Assembly: GCF_002811475.1 (NCBI RefSeq)
Contig: NZ_NPDL01000001.1
Location: 310,001-374,000 of the forward strand
From: Leptospira hartskeerlii
GTDB lineage: Bacteria > Spirochaetota > Leptospiria > Leptospirales > Leptospiraceae
Length of the DNA stretch: 64,000 nucleotides
Reading direction: 5' to 3'
Below the pieces are notes generated by a model. The model worked only from the letters and a program-made list of their open reading frames with translations. It made no database searches and was not told where the DNA came from. Shown piece after piece: positions 35,501-51,270 of this stretch. Both the position numbers and the translations under genes were made by a program. Every line of letters begins with the position of its first letter. Within the stretch, counting starts at the first letter, position 1.

Positions 35501-36821
35501 CGATGTGACAATCGGTGAACCTGTGAGTATTTCCAGTGGGGATGCAATGATGGTCTTTTGGAAACAGGATACAGCTATCTTAGGAAAAGCTGTAAAAATC
35601 ACAGATCCTGGAACGCCTGTGCTAAATCAATTTACACTTGCAACTTCTGTGGGAGCAGCTACGGAACTAACGGCAAAGTTAGATTCAAATGGTAAGGTTA
35701 CAATTATTTGGGAGAACGGGTTGGATATTTATATCGCAATTCGTAATTTCTCTGATGGCGCTGTAATCTTAGCCCCAACTAAAGTTGTAACTCGCACAAC
35801 AGATACGGGTGCTTTGGCTCGAATTGGTTTAGCAATAGGTTCAAATCGTGCATTAGTTACTTGGTCAGATATCGTTGCTATACCTCTTAGCTTAGAGAGT
35901 ACGAGATCTGTTAAAGGAAAAATTTACGATACAACAAATGGTACCGTTACCGTTAACGCCTTCAATATCTATACAATCAATTCTTGGAATGATTGGAGAT
36001 ATGAAGCTGCTACGGATGGAAATGGGACACCATATGCACTTGTCGGTCGACATTACTTGGATTTTTCAGGAAATACTTCCGGTGTATACTATCATGTGAT
36101 CAATCTGTCAACAGGTGCAACTGTCACTACCGCCACGCTCAATACTGCAACAATTTTGGCTTCAAGTGGAGTGTATGTTGCTACCGGAGCAAATTACGGT
36201 GTTGTAATATTTAGGCATAACAGTGGGACATGGTATGCAAGATCTATCAATATGACTACCGGAGCAGTCGTTGATTCTACCAATTTGAATATTGCTACAA
36301 ATGTGTCTTTCATTAGGGTGAACGTGATTGGAGATTATGCCTATGCTCAATATTCAGTCGATGGGGCACTTCAGGTAAAAGTGATTAGTCTCGCGACAAA
36401 CAATTTCCAATATGGGAACGCATTGACACTCAGTTCTGCACAAGCAGGAGCAGTACAAAGATCTTCCAAAGTTGCTGTAAGTAGCGACGGGGTATTGTTC
36501 TCGGCATGGGAACATACGGATGGTACTAAGAAAACTATTCGAGGTCGCACATTTACTCTCAGCCCATGGGCGCTAAAAGGGAGTTCTGAATTCTTCCTAA
36601 GTACCAAGAATGAAGGTCTTCAGACGGGATTGCCTGAAGTTGGAGTGTATCTATCTCGCGCTCTACCAGTTTGGAGGTCTGAAGATCTCGCTACAGATTC
36701 AATTCGTAGATTCGATTTGGATTTGGTGAACCCTGGTTCATTAAAATATGGTATGAATAATTTCTTTATCTCTCCTCTTATCGAGCGAGATTATCAAATC
36801 AAAGTGACCATCGTTCCATAA
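32538..36821 (+). CDS. large lipoprotein with PA/binary-toxin B-like N-terminal half
   Basis: A 1427-residue lipoprotein. I start at ATG 32538, eight bases after GGAGG; the lipobox is SFVGC with Cys25. Residues 99-110 read DFDGDGILNINE, the DxDxDG...E spacing of the calcium site of anthrax protective antigen. A Ser/Thr/Asn-rich, weakly alternating stretch (~190-290) sits where PA has its pore-forming loop. GNEFGPYVVELNN (Phe340) resembles the phi-clamp segment DDFSSTPITMN, with an Asn eight residues after the Phe in both. KFYGPNLREKYRVAAF, then GITLKKALERI and VEFQDYVIDF (409-470), follow PA's end of domain 2 and domain 3. The C-terminal ~550 residues are repetitive beta-strands, perhaps a propeller that replaces the receptor-binding domain. 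PA homology is my reading from memory. The role as a pore-forming translocase lipoprotein is inference. It precedes a Tc/Rhs-like gene. Confidence 0.68.
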   Translation: MFDLIVRIVVRKVILAIVALSFVGCLSDWGFGSGNVDLKKATWLVAEKVPLVVDKGGVPGGGGTVTSVNNLFTLKPGTKVSAQALGGTIDPTGTTIVNDFDGDGILNINETTTNVWVADYPDVDTVIAPPITLKIAILKSSTGESDEILSDINSEDLESTTSLGSETLIQNETIWKTVQFQDQYKNETEHSEATSIENVVNNVVSGSSSNSNNKNTNSWSNRVLSEGTTTKWADKPFINNIDRNATTTKSDSSGRNARKYRAEKASKVNQTSKVESNAGYVRAALYIKNRSVNMPVKLTNILCTLMFEDGSGNLIPVQSFRLRNDDYSLFQVEVYGGNEFGPYVVELNNLNTAEIERAINSGFTPKIYIVDYSMTHVADSNYKSALLNFSGDNLKIIEENSKGRTSLIKFYGPNLREKYRVAAFDDLSSADPCITTTASTLSPGITLKKALERISCSGNKVEFQDYVIDFSEIAPALNESKIHVRAIKSFAGIESKLPCVDGTFTGSDGVVRTACIQKPISSWSESEKATAGVWTIFSKAKYFSYTDYWVDGTNIRIFNPTDPKKVQMVKGVDSIIWAGDVYEIAYISVKDLLNKVVDPTYSSSPIANGEDRFSLNTLWDLKQLGDRPYDPDTNAKNVGKVGFGEKLVFEIKLDKTKYLNPNFGTPENGGTYQIYTNFSYNPIVSTNRFYLDQTLDFEVSLGAGGTRTDWVHIIKDTNVTDPKKIRRVWIDNSGYTDQTFRICLQMPSTSDVVNVENSLVNVYIRPALNSAYRRTIWPLSYTNVKKMRADLDVATKVGDTTIYLANVNGNIEQNDSIYFTGDPNVYTVASPPTITPLAPEGSFTVVLQSGIQKVSTKATLTTIPGTLQTPDVRLIEDNSFLSTWNAQTPASDYNLLQYLPLLLNGGTPDCSGANQFHPFGCLGFTPDYRTINWMGSYNKGVPFWNSWTDAGSFFSFLSGGSFSIGTNGNAYRASSIATDNTLSDPVGGDVTIGEPVSISSGDAMMVFWKQDTAILGKAVKITDPGTPVLNQFTLATSVGAATELTAKLDSNGKVTIIWENGLDIYIAIRNFSDGAVILAPTKVVTRTTDTGALARIGLAIGSNRALVTWSDIVAIPLSLESTRSVKGKIYDTTNGTVTVNAFNIYTINSWNDWRYEAATDGNGTPYALVGRHYLDFSGNTSGVYYHVINLSTGATVTTATLNTATILASSGVYVATGANYGVVIFRHNSGTWYARSINMTTGAVVDSTNLNIATNVSFIRVNVIGDYAYAQYSVDGALQVKVISLATNNFQYGNALTLSSAQAGAVQRSSKVAVSSDGVLFSAWEHTDGTKKTIRGRTFTLSPWALKGSSEFFLSTKNEGLQTGLPEVGVYLSRALPVWRSEDLATDSIRRFDLDLVNPGSLKYGMNNFFISPLIERDYQIKVTIVP

Positions 36822-36833
36822 GTAATTTGTAAT

Positions 36834-36858
36834 AGGATGATCCGATTCGGATCATCCT
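36834..36858 (+). terminator. hairpin between the two large lipoprotein genes
   Basis: AGGATGATCCGA (36834-36845) pairs with TCGGATCATCCT (36847-36858); a real loop would open the inner pairs. It begins 13 bases after the stop and has no strong T-run. It may terminate or attenuate transcription into the Rhs gene. Confidence 0.5.
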
Positions 36859-36920
36859 TATAAGCGGATGAAAGTGAATCTTTCACTAAGAAAAAGTTTA
36901 ATAAAGTAAGAGCGTTTGTA

Positions 36921-36976
36921 ATGAAGTTACCTGCTTTTATTAAGAAGACAATGTGTTCGAAGATAGCGGGAAGGAT

Positions 36977-36998
<22 letters not shown>
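36921..36998 (+). CDS. possible 25-residue leader ORF overlapping the Rhs gene start
   Basis: ATG 36921 opens a basic 25-residue frame ending at 36998, past the ATG (36977) of the large Rhs gene in another frame. It could be a translational leader. It has no clear Shine-Dalgarno and is weakly supported. Confidence 0.15.
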
Positions 36999-44548
<7,550 letters not shown>

Positions 44549-44626
44549 ATGGAAAGTTTACATTTACTTGATTAAAAGCTAGATAATTATTAGAGTATGG
44601 AATTCTTTCATTAAGGTTATTTTGAT

Positions 44627-45022
44627 TTGAGTCCGTTTGTTTCTATGATCGAAGGATATTTTTCTTTCTTAAGAGAGTATGGATTTTTACGCCGAAAGGA
44701 TATGGACACTCGAACGTCAATGTATGAGTCAGTAGTTTATGCTGGGAAATACTTAAGAATCGAGATTAGTGTTGAGTTGATTGGTTCAAAATATGTATCA
44801 CTTTATTTAGCTGCGGGCGGGAAAGTGATGGATTTTGAAGAATATCTAATGCGCAAATTGAAATTTCGAGGCATAGAGTTGCCTCAATTTAAATCAATTT
44901 ATTCTGATATAGATAATGAAATAGAAAAACAGGTTTTTCGTAAAGAATACCTCATGAGAAATTTAGCAATTCATCAAATGCAAGATTCTGAAAATGAATT
45001 GAAGCTTCCTCCTTTATTTTAA
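44627..45022 (+). CDS. small cytoplasmic protein, candidate immunity protein
   Basis: A 131-residue soluble protein with no signal peptide and no family I can name. It follows the Rhs gene by 78 bases on the same strand, in the place where immunity genes of polymorphic toxins usually lie, and its size and charged helical character (EYLMRKLKFRG, EKQVFRKEYLMRN) suit an immunity protein. The start is a TTG with TAAGG about ten bases upstream. The immunity role is inferred from context only. Confidence 0.55.
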   Translation: MSPFVSMIEGYFSFLREYGFLRRKDMDTRTSMYESVVYAGKYLRIEISVELIGSKYVSLYLAAGGKVMDFEEYLMRKLKFRGIELPQFKSIYSDIDNEIEKQVFRKEYLMRNLAIHQMQDSENELKLPPLF

Positions 45023-45249
45023 TAGCTTTTATGAAATACATTAAAAAAAAGGATAAACTTACTAGGAGAGAGTTGTAGAGAAGGATTTTACCTGAAAGTT
45101 TCCAAATTCTCACTTAAGAAATACACAAATGACCTCCTAAAAAAGCGATCATAGAATTAATGGAGATGTCTCACTCAAACAATACTGAATTGGTATCGAA
45201 TAAATTGCTCCTTACCACCAACATATTTTTTTAAATTCAGGCCGAGGCC

Positions 45250-45279
45250 CGGTGTGGAGGGGGAAACTTCCCCTCACAA
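45250..45279. repeat. GGGGGAAACTTCCCC-type palindrome
   Basis: GGTGTGGAGGGG and CCCCTCACAACC face each other around GAAACTT, with small slips in the arms. A close relative lies at 47736-47756, so this is probably a dispersed repeat; it may also terminate the minus-strand remnant. Confidence 0.45.
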
Positions 45280-45287
45280 CCTGTCTT

Positions 45288-45498
45288 TTATTTCTCAGCT
45301 TTCTGAAGCAATAACCTTCTTTTCAGAAAATCCAATCGTTCCTTATACAATGCCTTCTGCTCAGGAGTAAACTTAGAAGTTTCTCCTGTTGGATTTCCAT
45401 CAGGGACATGTCTAACGTATGTTTGAATAACAGCGCCAATCAAAACGATCCTACCATATATCCCTTTTGGAATATTTTCTTTTGCCGATACTAAACGT
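45288..45498 (-). pseudogene. C-terminal remnant of an unknown gene
   Basis: On the minus strand a ~70-codon frame ends with FTPEQKALYKERLDFLKRR and a short charged tail before a TAA at 45288-45290. It reads like the C-terminus of a real protein, but the upstream part runs into a stop with no start or ribosome-binding site. Probably a decayed gene; the family is not known. Confidence 0.35.
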
Positions 45499-45552
45499 TA
45501 TTCTTCGTTCATAAAAAGTCTTGGATTTGACCTAATTTGATTCGCGTTGGAT

Positions 45553-47667
45553 ATGGATTATGTGAAGATTTTTCGATTTCAATATTCTGCTCTTCTTGTA
45601 GTTTTATTTTTCATTCTAAATTATTGCTCTCCTTCTGGTTCTTCGCTTGATGGTTTAACGATTGCGGCAGCGGCTATGTCTGGTTCAAATTTCGGCAAGC
45701 CCCCTTCCAAAGCAGAGATTGGAGTCGAATCCGAATCAATTGAACTAGAGCGCGGATCTATATTTACTATGCCGAGTGTTGTAGTAAATACTCTCGGGAA
45801 TTTAATTCCAGTCAAAATTCGTAACACAGGAATCTCTAAACTTAATGTTTATTCGATTCGATTGTCCGGAGGAAATTCAAGTGAATACTCTTTGGATTTA
45901 TCCAGTTTTGCGAAGTCGATTGAGCCTAACTCTTCTGCAGATTTTTATATCAGATTTCGTCCATTAAGTGTCGGTTCTAAACAAACTACTCTTATTATCC
46001 AAAGTGATGATGCAAATGAGTCTATCTATAAGTTTAATATTTATTCCCAGGCTCAAGATACTCCGAATCCTGAAATCCATTTGCTTATGGGAACAAGCTC
46101 CGTTTCGGATGGAGACAATATCGATTTGGGTGGAGTAAGTTCTTGTTCTACTGGAAGGGATTATTCTTTTAGCATTAAGAATATTGGAACTTCTGCTCTT
46201 GCTTTAAGTGGGACTCCTAAGATTAATATAAGTGGGGCCGATCCAACTTTCTTTTCGGTAGTTTCACAACCTTCCATTTCTTCTATACCAGCAGGTGGTT
46301 CCGCTGATTTTAAGATCCATTTTACTCCTTCCGGAACAAGTCCTAGATCCGTTTCGGTTTCCATTGTTACTGATGATGTAGATGAAACTGATTTTAATTT
46401 TAATTTAAATACTGCAATTGGGACTCCCGAAATTGAGGTCCATCAAGCGAGTACCGGGTTAATCCCAGTTGGTAATACCCAAGATATGGGATATTCTTAT
46501 ATCAACTCATCTGGTTACTTTAGCTCGAGCTTTTTTGTTAAAAATTCGGGAGATGCCAGTTTATTTTTATCCGGAACGCCTACCTTAGTGTTAGGTGGAT
46601 CTCCTCCTTACGATTTTTCTTATTCAAGCCCGAATAGTACCGTTCTTGCAGGAAAGCAGAATAATTTTGTAATTAACGGATCCGCTAGCAAACTTGGGCC
46701 CAATATTGGAGCCTTTTCAATTGCAAACGATGATTGTGACGAAAGTCCATACACATTCAATCTCTCTCTGACAGGTTATGACTATTCTAAAGTAACTGAT
46801 TCTGCGGCCTGGATTGATAGGCGAGGACATTCAAGTGTTGCTTTTAATAATAAACTTTGGGTAATGGGAGGGGTTGGTTATACAAATTATAAGGATATTT
46901 ATTCTTCTTCTGCAAATGGAGCAAGCTGGATGCTTGTAAATTCAAATCCTCCTTGGGGTTATAGAACGTATCATTCTAGTTTAGTATTTAATAATAAAAT
47001 GTGGGTCATCGGAGGATCTGAGAAAACCGATGGAAACGTATATTATCGAAGAAACGATGCTTGGTCCTCCTCGGATGGAGTTACATGGACAAAAGAAACG
47101 AATTCCGCTCCTTGGTTAGGTCGTGAACAATTCGGAGCAGTTGTCTTTGATAATAAGATCTGGGTTATGGGTGGTGAAACAAATACTTCACCTACATTTG
47201 CCAATGATGTTTGGTATAGTTCCGATGGAGTAAATTGGACCTTAGCTACTTCAAATGCGGGATGGGCACCACGTTCTTATTTTGCTGTATATGCTTTTGA
47301 TAATAAGCTTTGGGTCGCTGGTGGTTGGGGTGGTGAAGGTGTAGAACAACTGAGAGATGTATGGAATAGTTCAGATGGAGTAACCTGGACTAAGGTTACT
47401 GATACACCAGCTTGGTCGAAACGTTCTGCGATGGCTTACGTAGTTTACAATAATGCAATGTGGCTTCTTTCCGGCTATGGTGGACACTATACTCTTTATG
47501 ATTCCTTTAAATCTACAGATGGAATTAACTGGACCTATGTACCCTCTACTTGGGGAAGTAGAGACACTCATTCTGCCGTGGTAATGAACGGGAAGATTTG
47601 GGTTATGGGTGGGCAAGACGATCCAGGTGAAAGATTCAGAGACGTAAACAGCTTTTGGGATTATTAG
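45553..47667 (+). CDS. lipoprotein with ASH-type Ig domains and six Kelch repeats
   Basis: A 704-residue lipoprotein with lipobox FILNYC near residue 25. The first half has three Ig-like modules of the choice-of-anchor-D/ASH type: IPVKIRNTGISKLNV, FSIKNIGTSALALSG and FFVKNSGDASLFLSG, each followed by FRP- or FTP-type strands (FYIRFRPLS, FKIHFTPSG). The second half has six Kelch repeats of ~45 residues with R-x-x-H/F-S/G-x-V-x-F-x-N-K-x-W-V-x-G-G and SSDGVTWTK. Six blades would close a beta-propeller. A surface-binding role is possible. ATG 45553 is preferred to TTG 45547; neither has a good Shine-Dalgarno. Confidence 0.8.
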   Translation: MDYVKIFRFQYSALLVVLFFILNYCSPSGSSLDGLTIAAAAMSGSNFGKPPSKAEIGVESESIELERGSIFTMPSVVVNTLGNLIPVKIRNTGISKLNVYSIRLSGGNSSEYSLDLSSFAKSIEPNSSADFYIRFRPLSVGSKQTTLIIQSDDANESIYKFNIYSQAQDTPNPEIHLLMGTSSVSDGDNIDLGGVSSCSTGRDYSFSIKNIGTSALALSGTPKINISGADPTFFSVVSQPSISSIPAGGSADFKIHFTPSGTSPRSVSVSIVTDDVDETDFNFNLNTAIGTPEIEVHQASTGLIPVGNTQDMGYSYINSSGYFSSSFFVKNSGDASLFLSGTPTLVLGGSPPYDFSYSSPNSTVLAGKQNNFVINGSASKLGPNIGAFSIANDDCDESPYTFNLSLTGYDYSKVTDSAAWIDRRGHSSVAFNNKLWVMGGVGYTNYKDIYSSSANGASWMLVNSNPPWGYRTYHSSLVFNNKMWVIGGSEKTDGNVYYRRNDAWSSSDGVTWTKETNSAPWLGREQFGAVVFDNKIWVMGGETNTSPTFANDVWYSSDGVNWTLATSNAGWAPRSYFAVYAFDNKLWVAGGWGGEGVEQLRDVWNSSDGVTWTKVTDTPAWSKRSAMAYVVYNNAMWLLSGYGGHYTLYDSFKSTDGINWTYVPSTWGSRDTHSAVVMNGKIWVMGGQDDPGERFRDVNSFWDY

Positions 47668-47735
47668 AAATTCTGATTAGCTGAAACGGATTCCCAAGAG
47701 GGGGTAGCGTAAGACGCGTATAGCGCGGCTGAAGC

Positions 47736-47756
47736 GAGGGGGAGACTTCCCCCTTC
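47736..47756. repeat. GGGGGAGACTTCCCCC palindrome
   Basis: GAGGGGGAGACTTCCCCCTTC, printed here as a 21-base site with six to seven-base arms around GAC, 69 bases after the Kelch-protein stop. Related to the element at 45250-45279; it may act as a terminator. Confidence 0.5.
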
Positions 47757-47900
47757 TAAACTTTTAAAAACTTGTATCCCATTTGAGTTACATTATATCA
47801 CAAATGACGTAGTTTTAATTTCGCATAACGCACAATATTTGCAAAATTCTCACTAACGTCATAAAAGTCCCACTAATAACTGTCTGATATCCTCTTTCGC

Positions 47901-47944
47901 ACGTTATCCATTGTAGATATCGCTTTTAAAAGATATCATAACGT
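47901..47944. promoter_or_regulatory. ACGTTA/TAACGT dyad with nested GATATC pair
   Basis: ACGTTA at 47901-47906 and TAACGT at 47939-47944 are inverted, with GATATC...GATATC between them, and the array ends 19 bases before the next start codon. The region 47668-47963 contains no gene. It resembles the dyad at 63-89. Confidence 0.4.
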
Positions 47945-47963
47945 TAATTGATAAGGAAAGTGT

Positions 47964-48194
47964 ATGAGAAAAATATTGTTTATCGGGATGTTCTTCCTTT
48001 TATCTTTCGCCAATTGTCTGGCAGTTGATTCTCTCGGTTTATCTGATAGCGTAAAAGGTTCCGAAGCTAGGTCCCAAATCAAAGCGGCTGCATTAACATC
48101 TGATATTTTATATTATGGGTCTGTGGATCCGAGCACAACCGTTGCTACTAGTGATAATGTCAGTGGATTGAAAGCAAACAGTCCTATTATCTAA
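47964..48194 (+). CDS. small lipoprotein, unknown
   Basis: A 76-residue protein with a signal peptide and lipobox FANC (Cys18). The mature part (LGLSDSVKGSEARSQIKAAA, then LTSDILYYGSV) resembles small Leptospira-restricted lipoproteins, but I cannot place it firmly in a named family, and it may be a shortened member. AAGGAAAG precedes the ATG. An inverted repeat lies immediately upstream. Confidence 0.65.
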   Translation: MRKILFIGMFFLLSFANCLAVDSLGLSDSVKGSEARSQIKAAALTSDILYYGSVDPSTTVATSDNVSGLKANSPII

Positions 48195-48261
48195 AATAAA
48201 GTAATAGACCCTAGTCATTCTCCCCCCATTCTTTCCAAAGAATTTCCCTCTGGACTATTGA

Positions 48262-49416
48262 ATGCTCTCCTTCTTCTTTCTTGTCTTCCTTCTTATCCTC
48301 GCATTTCTATTTTATTATTTTCTGGAAGTGGTAGAAAAACCTGTTCTTCAGTTCAGTGAAGGCGAGTTTGTGAGGAGGGTAATCGAAAATTGTCCTCGTT
48401 TAACTAGGAAATATTTTCCAACGTTCTGGTGTTTTAATAATCATCTAATGTTGGCTCTCTTGCTTTTTAGAGAACATCGTTCCGAATTTTTTCATTACGA
48501 TAAGCTGGAACATCTTAAAATGAAGGATGGTGGAGTCACTGGACTTGCCTGGTCCAATATTAAAGAAAAGAAAAAAACAGATCCCGATCCAATCGCGATT
48601 GTCTTTCATACAATCAGTGGGGACGAGCAAGATGTTAAGTCCATAGTAAAAGCGATCCGGGCCCAGTTGAAATGGGCTTCCGTGGTTTGTATTAGGAGAG
48701 GACATGGTAATCTTCCTCTTTCTAAACCGCAGATAAACACGATGGGGTCTAGTTCGGATTTAAAGGAACAACTCTCCTACATTAAGAAAAAATTTCCGAA
48801 TAGTCCTTTGTTTGGCGTAGGGATCTCTGCGGGTTCCGGGTTGCTTGCTCGATATCTGGGAGAATCCGAGACTAAAAGTTTATTGGATGCCGCAGTTGCA
48901 ATTTCGCCCGCGTATGATATCGAAAAGGCATTTCATAGGGTTCATCCGGTTTATAGTAAGATTATGGGGCAAAGACTGATTAATTATTTTTTGAAACGTC
49001 ATTATGAAATCTTATCTTCCCTAGGAGGATTTCAGGAAGTGTTGGAATCCAAAACCTTGGGTGAATTCCAAGATCGTTTGCATGGTCTCTCCGGTTTTGA
49101 CGATAAGGAAGAATATTACAGGCATTCGAATCCCGCATTGGTAATGAAGAATATTCGAACTCCGATCATGATCTTGAATGCAAAAGATGATCCTATCTGC
49201 GTAAATCAGAATGTTTTAGAAAATTTGCATTGGTTGGAAACCCTTCCTAATTCGATCCATGTTTATACAAAAAGAGGAAGCCATATCGCATATTTTGAAG
49301 GATGGAAAGCGATATCTTGGTCGGATCATCTTGTATGCGAATATTTTAAAGCAGTCCAAGGCCAATTGCCTAAAAATAAAAAGAAGCCAAAAACTAAGAC
49401 TGTAAAAAAGCGTTAG
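48262..49416 (+). CDS. YheT-type alpha/beta hydrolase, membrane-anchored
   Basis: A 384-residue protein with an N-terminal membrane helix (~3-20) and an alpha/beta-hydrolase fold of the YheT/ABHD1-3 group. The nucleophile elbow is FGVGISAGSG (GxSxG), the acid is probably in MILNAKDDPIC and the His in KRGSHIAYFEG. IRRGHGN is the family equivalent of the NxRGxGxS segment. Members act as esterases or lipases; the substrate is unknown. A lysine-rich tail ends the protein. Confidence 0.82.
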   Translation: MLSFFFLVFLLILAFLFYYFLEVVEKPVLQFSEGEFVRRVIENCPRLTRKYFPTFWCFNNHLMLALLLFREHRSEFFHYDKLEHLKMKDGGVTGLAWSNIKEKKKTDPDPIAIVFHTISGDEQDVKSIVKAIRAQLKWASVVCIRRGHGNLPLSKPQINTMGSSSDLKEQLSYIKKKFPNSPLFGVGISAGSGLLARYLGESETKSLLDAAVAISPAYDIEKAFHRVHPVYSKIMGQRLINYFLKRHYEILSSLGGFQEVLESKTLGEFQDRLHGLSGFDDKEEYYRHSNPALVMKNIRTPIMILNAKDDPICVNQNVLENLHWLETLPNSIHVYTKRGSHIAYFEGWKAISWSDHLVCEYFKAVQGQLPKNKKKPKTKTVKKR

Positions 49417-49462
49417 TTGCCTTTGCACGTTCTATGAGGTGAAACGAGGCTGGAACTTCCCT

Positions 49463-50236
49463 CTACAAACTTGAAACAGGAAATATCACCCTGTTATAAA
49501 CCCTGACTTCATCGACGCTTCCTTGGAAAAGTTGAGAAGAAAGATCGGATCTACCTAATTGGAAAAAACTGTATACAGCCCAGGGACGATTTACTCCGAA
49601 AGTTCCGGAGCGGACTAGGACATTATTAACATACAAGGAACCTGTCAGCGTTTGGATATCCCAAGTAAAAACCATATGATACCAAACATCTTCCGGATAT
49701 ACTCCACAGGCAGTGCCGACGTCCACATCGCCGGAACCTCCGTTATTCGTGAAAGCTCTCAGTATTCCACTGCAAGAACCTGCGGAAAATGCGTATAATT
49801 GAAGACCTAATCCAGCACCTTGGCTTACAAAGATGAATTCACTGCCGTTATTTCCGGGAGGAAATTTTCCCTTTACCCAAGCACTGACTGTAAATGAGGA
49901 AACAGTCCCGTCAAAAAAGAGAGGTCCTTGCGCAGAGGATTGATGATAGCCTCCGGCTCCGTCATAGTAATATGCTCCTCCTGGAAATCCGAATCGATCG
50001 AACGTAGGCGTTGGAGTTCCATTTACTGCAATCAGATCCAGTCCGCCGATTCTATCTTTTAAATCTCCATCTAATGGCCAGTAATGAACTAATCCAATCG
50101 AAGAATCGAGTAACGTTAAATTTACAAAATTTTGGAATGCTGTTTTGTCGTTCGGTTCTTGGTTTTCTAAAAGAAGATAGGTGCCGCAATTTAGGAAAAG
50201 ACATGAGATCAGAAGTAAATGTATGATCTTTCGCAT
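49463..50236 (-). CDS. LamG (ConA-like) domain lipoprotein
   Basis: A 257-residue lipoprotein. I start at ATG 50236 (MRKIIHLLLISCLFLNC; lipobox Cys17) because the longer frame begins with 29 unsuitable residues. The mature part is a single LamG/concanavalin-A-like jelly-roll domain: LVHYWPLDGDLKDRIGG, FTVSAWVKG, WYHMVFTWD with LTGSLYVN, and VDEVRVYNRV at the end. LamG domains bind sugars or proteins. A close paralogue lies directly upstream in the same orientation, so this is a tandem duplication. Confidence 0.82.
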   Translation of the reverse strand: MRKIIHLLLISCLFLNCGTYLLLENQEPNDKTAFQNFVNLTLLDSSIGLVHYWPLDGDLKDRIGGLDLIAVNGTPTPTFDRFGFPGGAYYYDGAGGYHQSSAQGPLFFDGTVSSFTVSAWVKGKFPPGNNGSEFIFVSQGAGLGLQLYAFSAGSCSGILRAFTNNGGSGDVDVGTACGVYPEDVWYHMVFTWDIQTLTGSLYVNNVLVRSGTFGVNRPWAVYSFFQLGRSDLSSQLFQGSVDEVRVYNRVIFPVSSL

Positions 50237-50353
50237 ATGATATTCAATTCGAATAACATTCTGGGATAGGAGGATGTCTCTTTGGAAGTAATATTCGGGG
50301 ATTTCCTTTAAATTTTGTTTCAATAATTAAGCGAAAACAATTTTCTTATGAGA

Positions 50354-51154
50354 TTAAGGCATCCAATATCGATTCGGTGATAACGCCATATTGTAGATTT
50401 TAAATTCATCTATCGTTACTTCTACGTAATTACTGCCTAAGGAAGAATATGCGAAAGATAATTTTGCATTCACATTCCAAGGTCTCTGGCCTCCTGCATT
50501 CGATTGCTGAGCGATCAGGATATTATCTGCATACAAACTTGCGGTTAATTGTTCCAAGTCCCAGACAAAGATAATCTGGTGCCAAGCTTCCGGGATAAAA
50601 TTGCATGGGCCGATCAGATCCACATCTCCCACACCTCCGTTATTAGTGAAGGCCCTAAGCGACCCACAAGAAGATGGATAATTTTTATAATATTGGATCC
50701 CGAAACCGTTTCCCTGCGCTATAAAAATTCCCATACTTCCTCCGCCTGGAGAAGAAGGATAAGTCCCCTTCGCCCAAAAGCTGATAGTGTAGGAAGAAGT
50801 GCTTCCGTTCAAGATCTGATTTCCGTTACCTGCACTTTGGGTAGTGGCCCCTGTTCCGACCGCTCCGTCGTAATATACAGCGTGATCCGGGATCCCGAAA
50901 CGATCTGAGACCATTACTGCCATATCCGTCCCGTATGAGTTCATATCCAAACCGTTTTGTGTTACGTCGACAGGAGAGGTTGTATTATTCATCGGAAAAT
51001 AATGGATCAACGCTTCTGCAGGAACGATCGCGAGTAGCAGTCTTGCTAAGGTAGGGAAATTATCTTTTTCGGAATTTAAATCCTGCATAAGCAGAACAGC
51101 TCCGCAGTTTTGGATAAACATAGAATATATAAAAATTAGAATAAAATTCCGCAT
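50354..51154 (-). CDS. LamG domain lipoprotein, paralogue of its neighbour
   Basis: A 266-residue lipoprotein with lipobox FIQNC (Cys17). The same LamG layout is present: IHYFPMNN, YTISFWAKG, LRAFTNNGGVGDVD (nearly identical to a segment of the downstream paralogue), WHQIIFVWD, LTASLYADN and IDEFKIYNMA. The two genes are 117 bases apart on the minus strand. A possible adhesin or carbohydrate-binding surface protein; function not shown. Confidence 0.82.
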   Translation of the reverse strand: MRNFILIFIYSMFIQNCGAVLLMQDLNSEKDNFPTLARLLLAIVPAEALIHYFPMNNTTSPVDVTQNGLDMNSYGTDMAVMVSDRFGIPDHAVYYDGAVGTGATTQSAGNGNQILNGSTSSYTISFWAKGTYPSSPGGGSMGIFIAQGNGFGIQYYKNYPSSCGSLRAFTNNGGVGDVDLIGPCNFIPEAWHQIIFVWDLEQLTASLYADNILIAQQSNAGGQRPWNVNAKLSFAYSSLGSNYVEVTIDEFKIYNMALSPNRYWMP

Positions 51155-51270
51155 GAGTAACTTTGCTTCAAATAACCTAACAGAACCTTGCTTTTTTCAC
51201 ATAGACCATTAAATTTTAATGAAATACCTTTGGAAATTTAAATATTTTATTGAGCTGTTAAGATTTACGA

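Larger units (their letters stand above)
45023..45552. other. intergenic region with gene remnant and palindrome
   Basis: About 530 bases behind the immunity-like gene. It holds a minus-strand reading-frame remnant (45288-45498), a GGGGGAAACTTCCCC-centred palindrome near 45250-45279, and a 15-codon frame at 45031 without support. This is typical debris downstream of a variable toxin locus. Confidence 0.5.
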
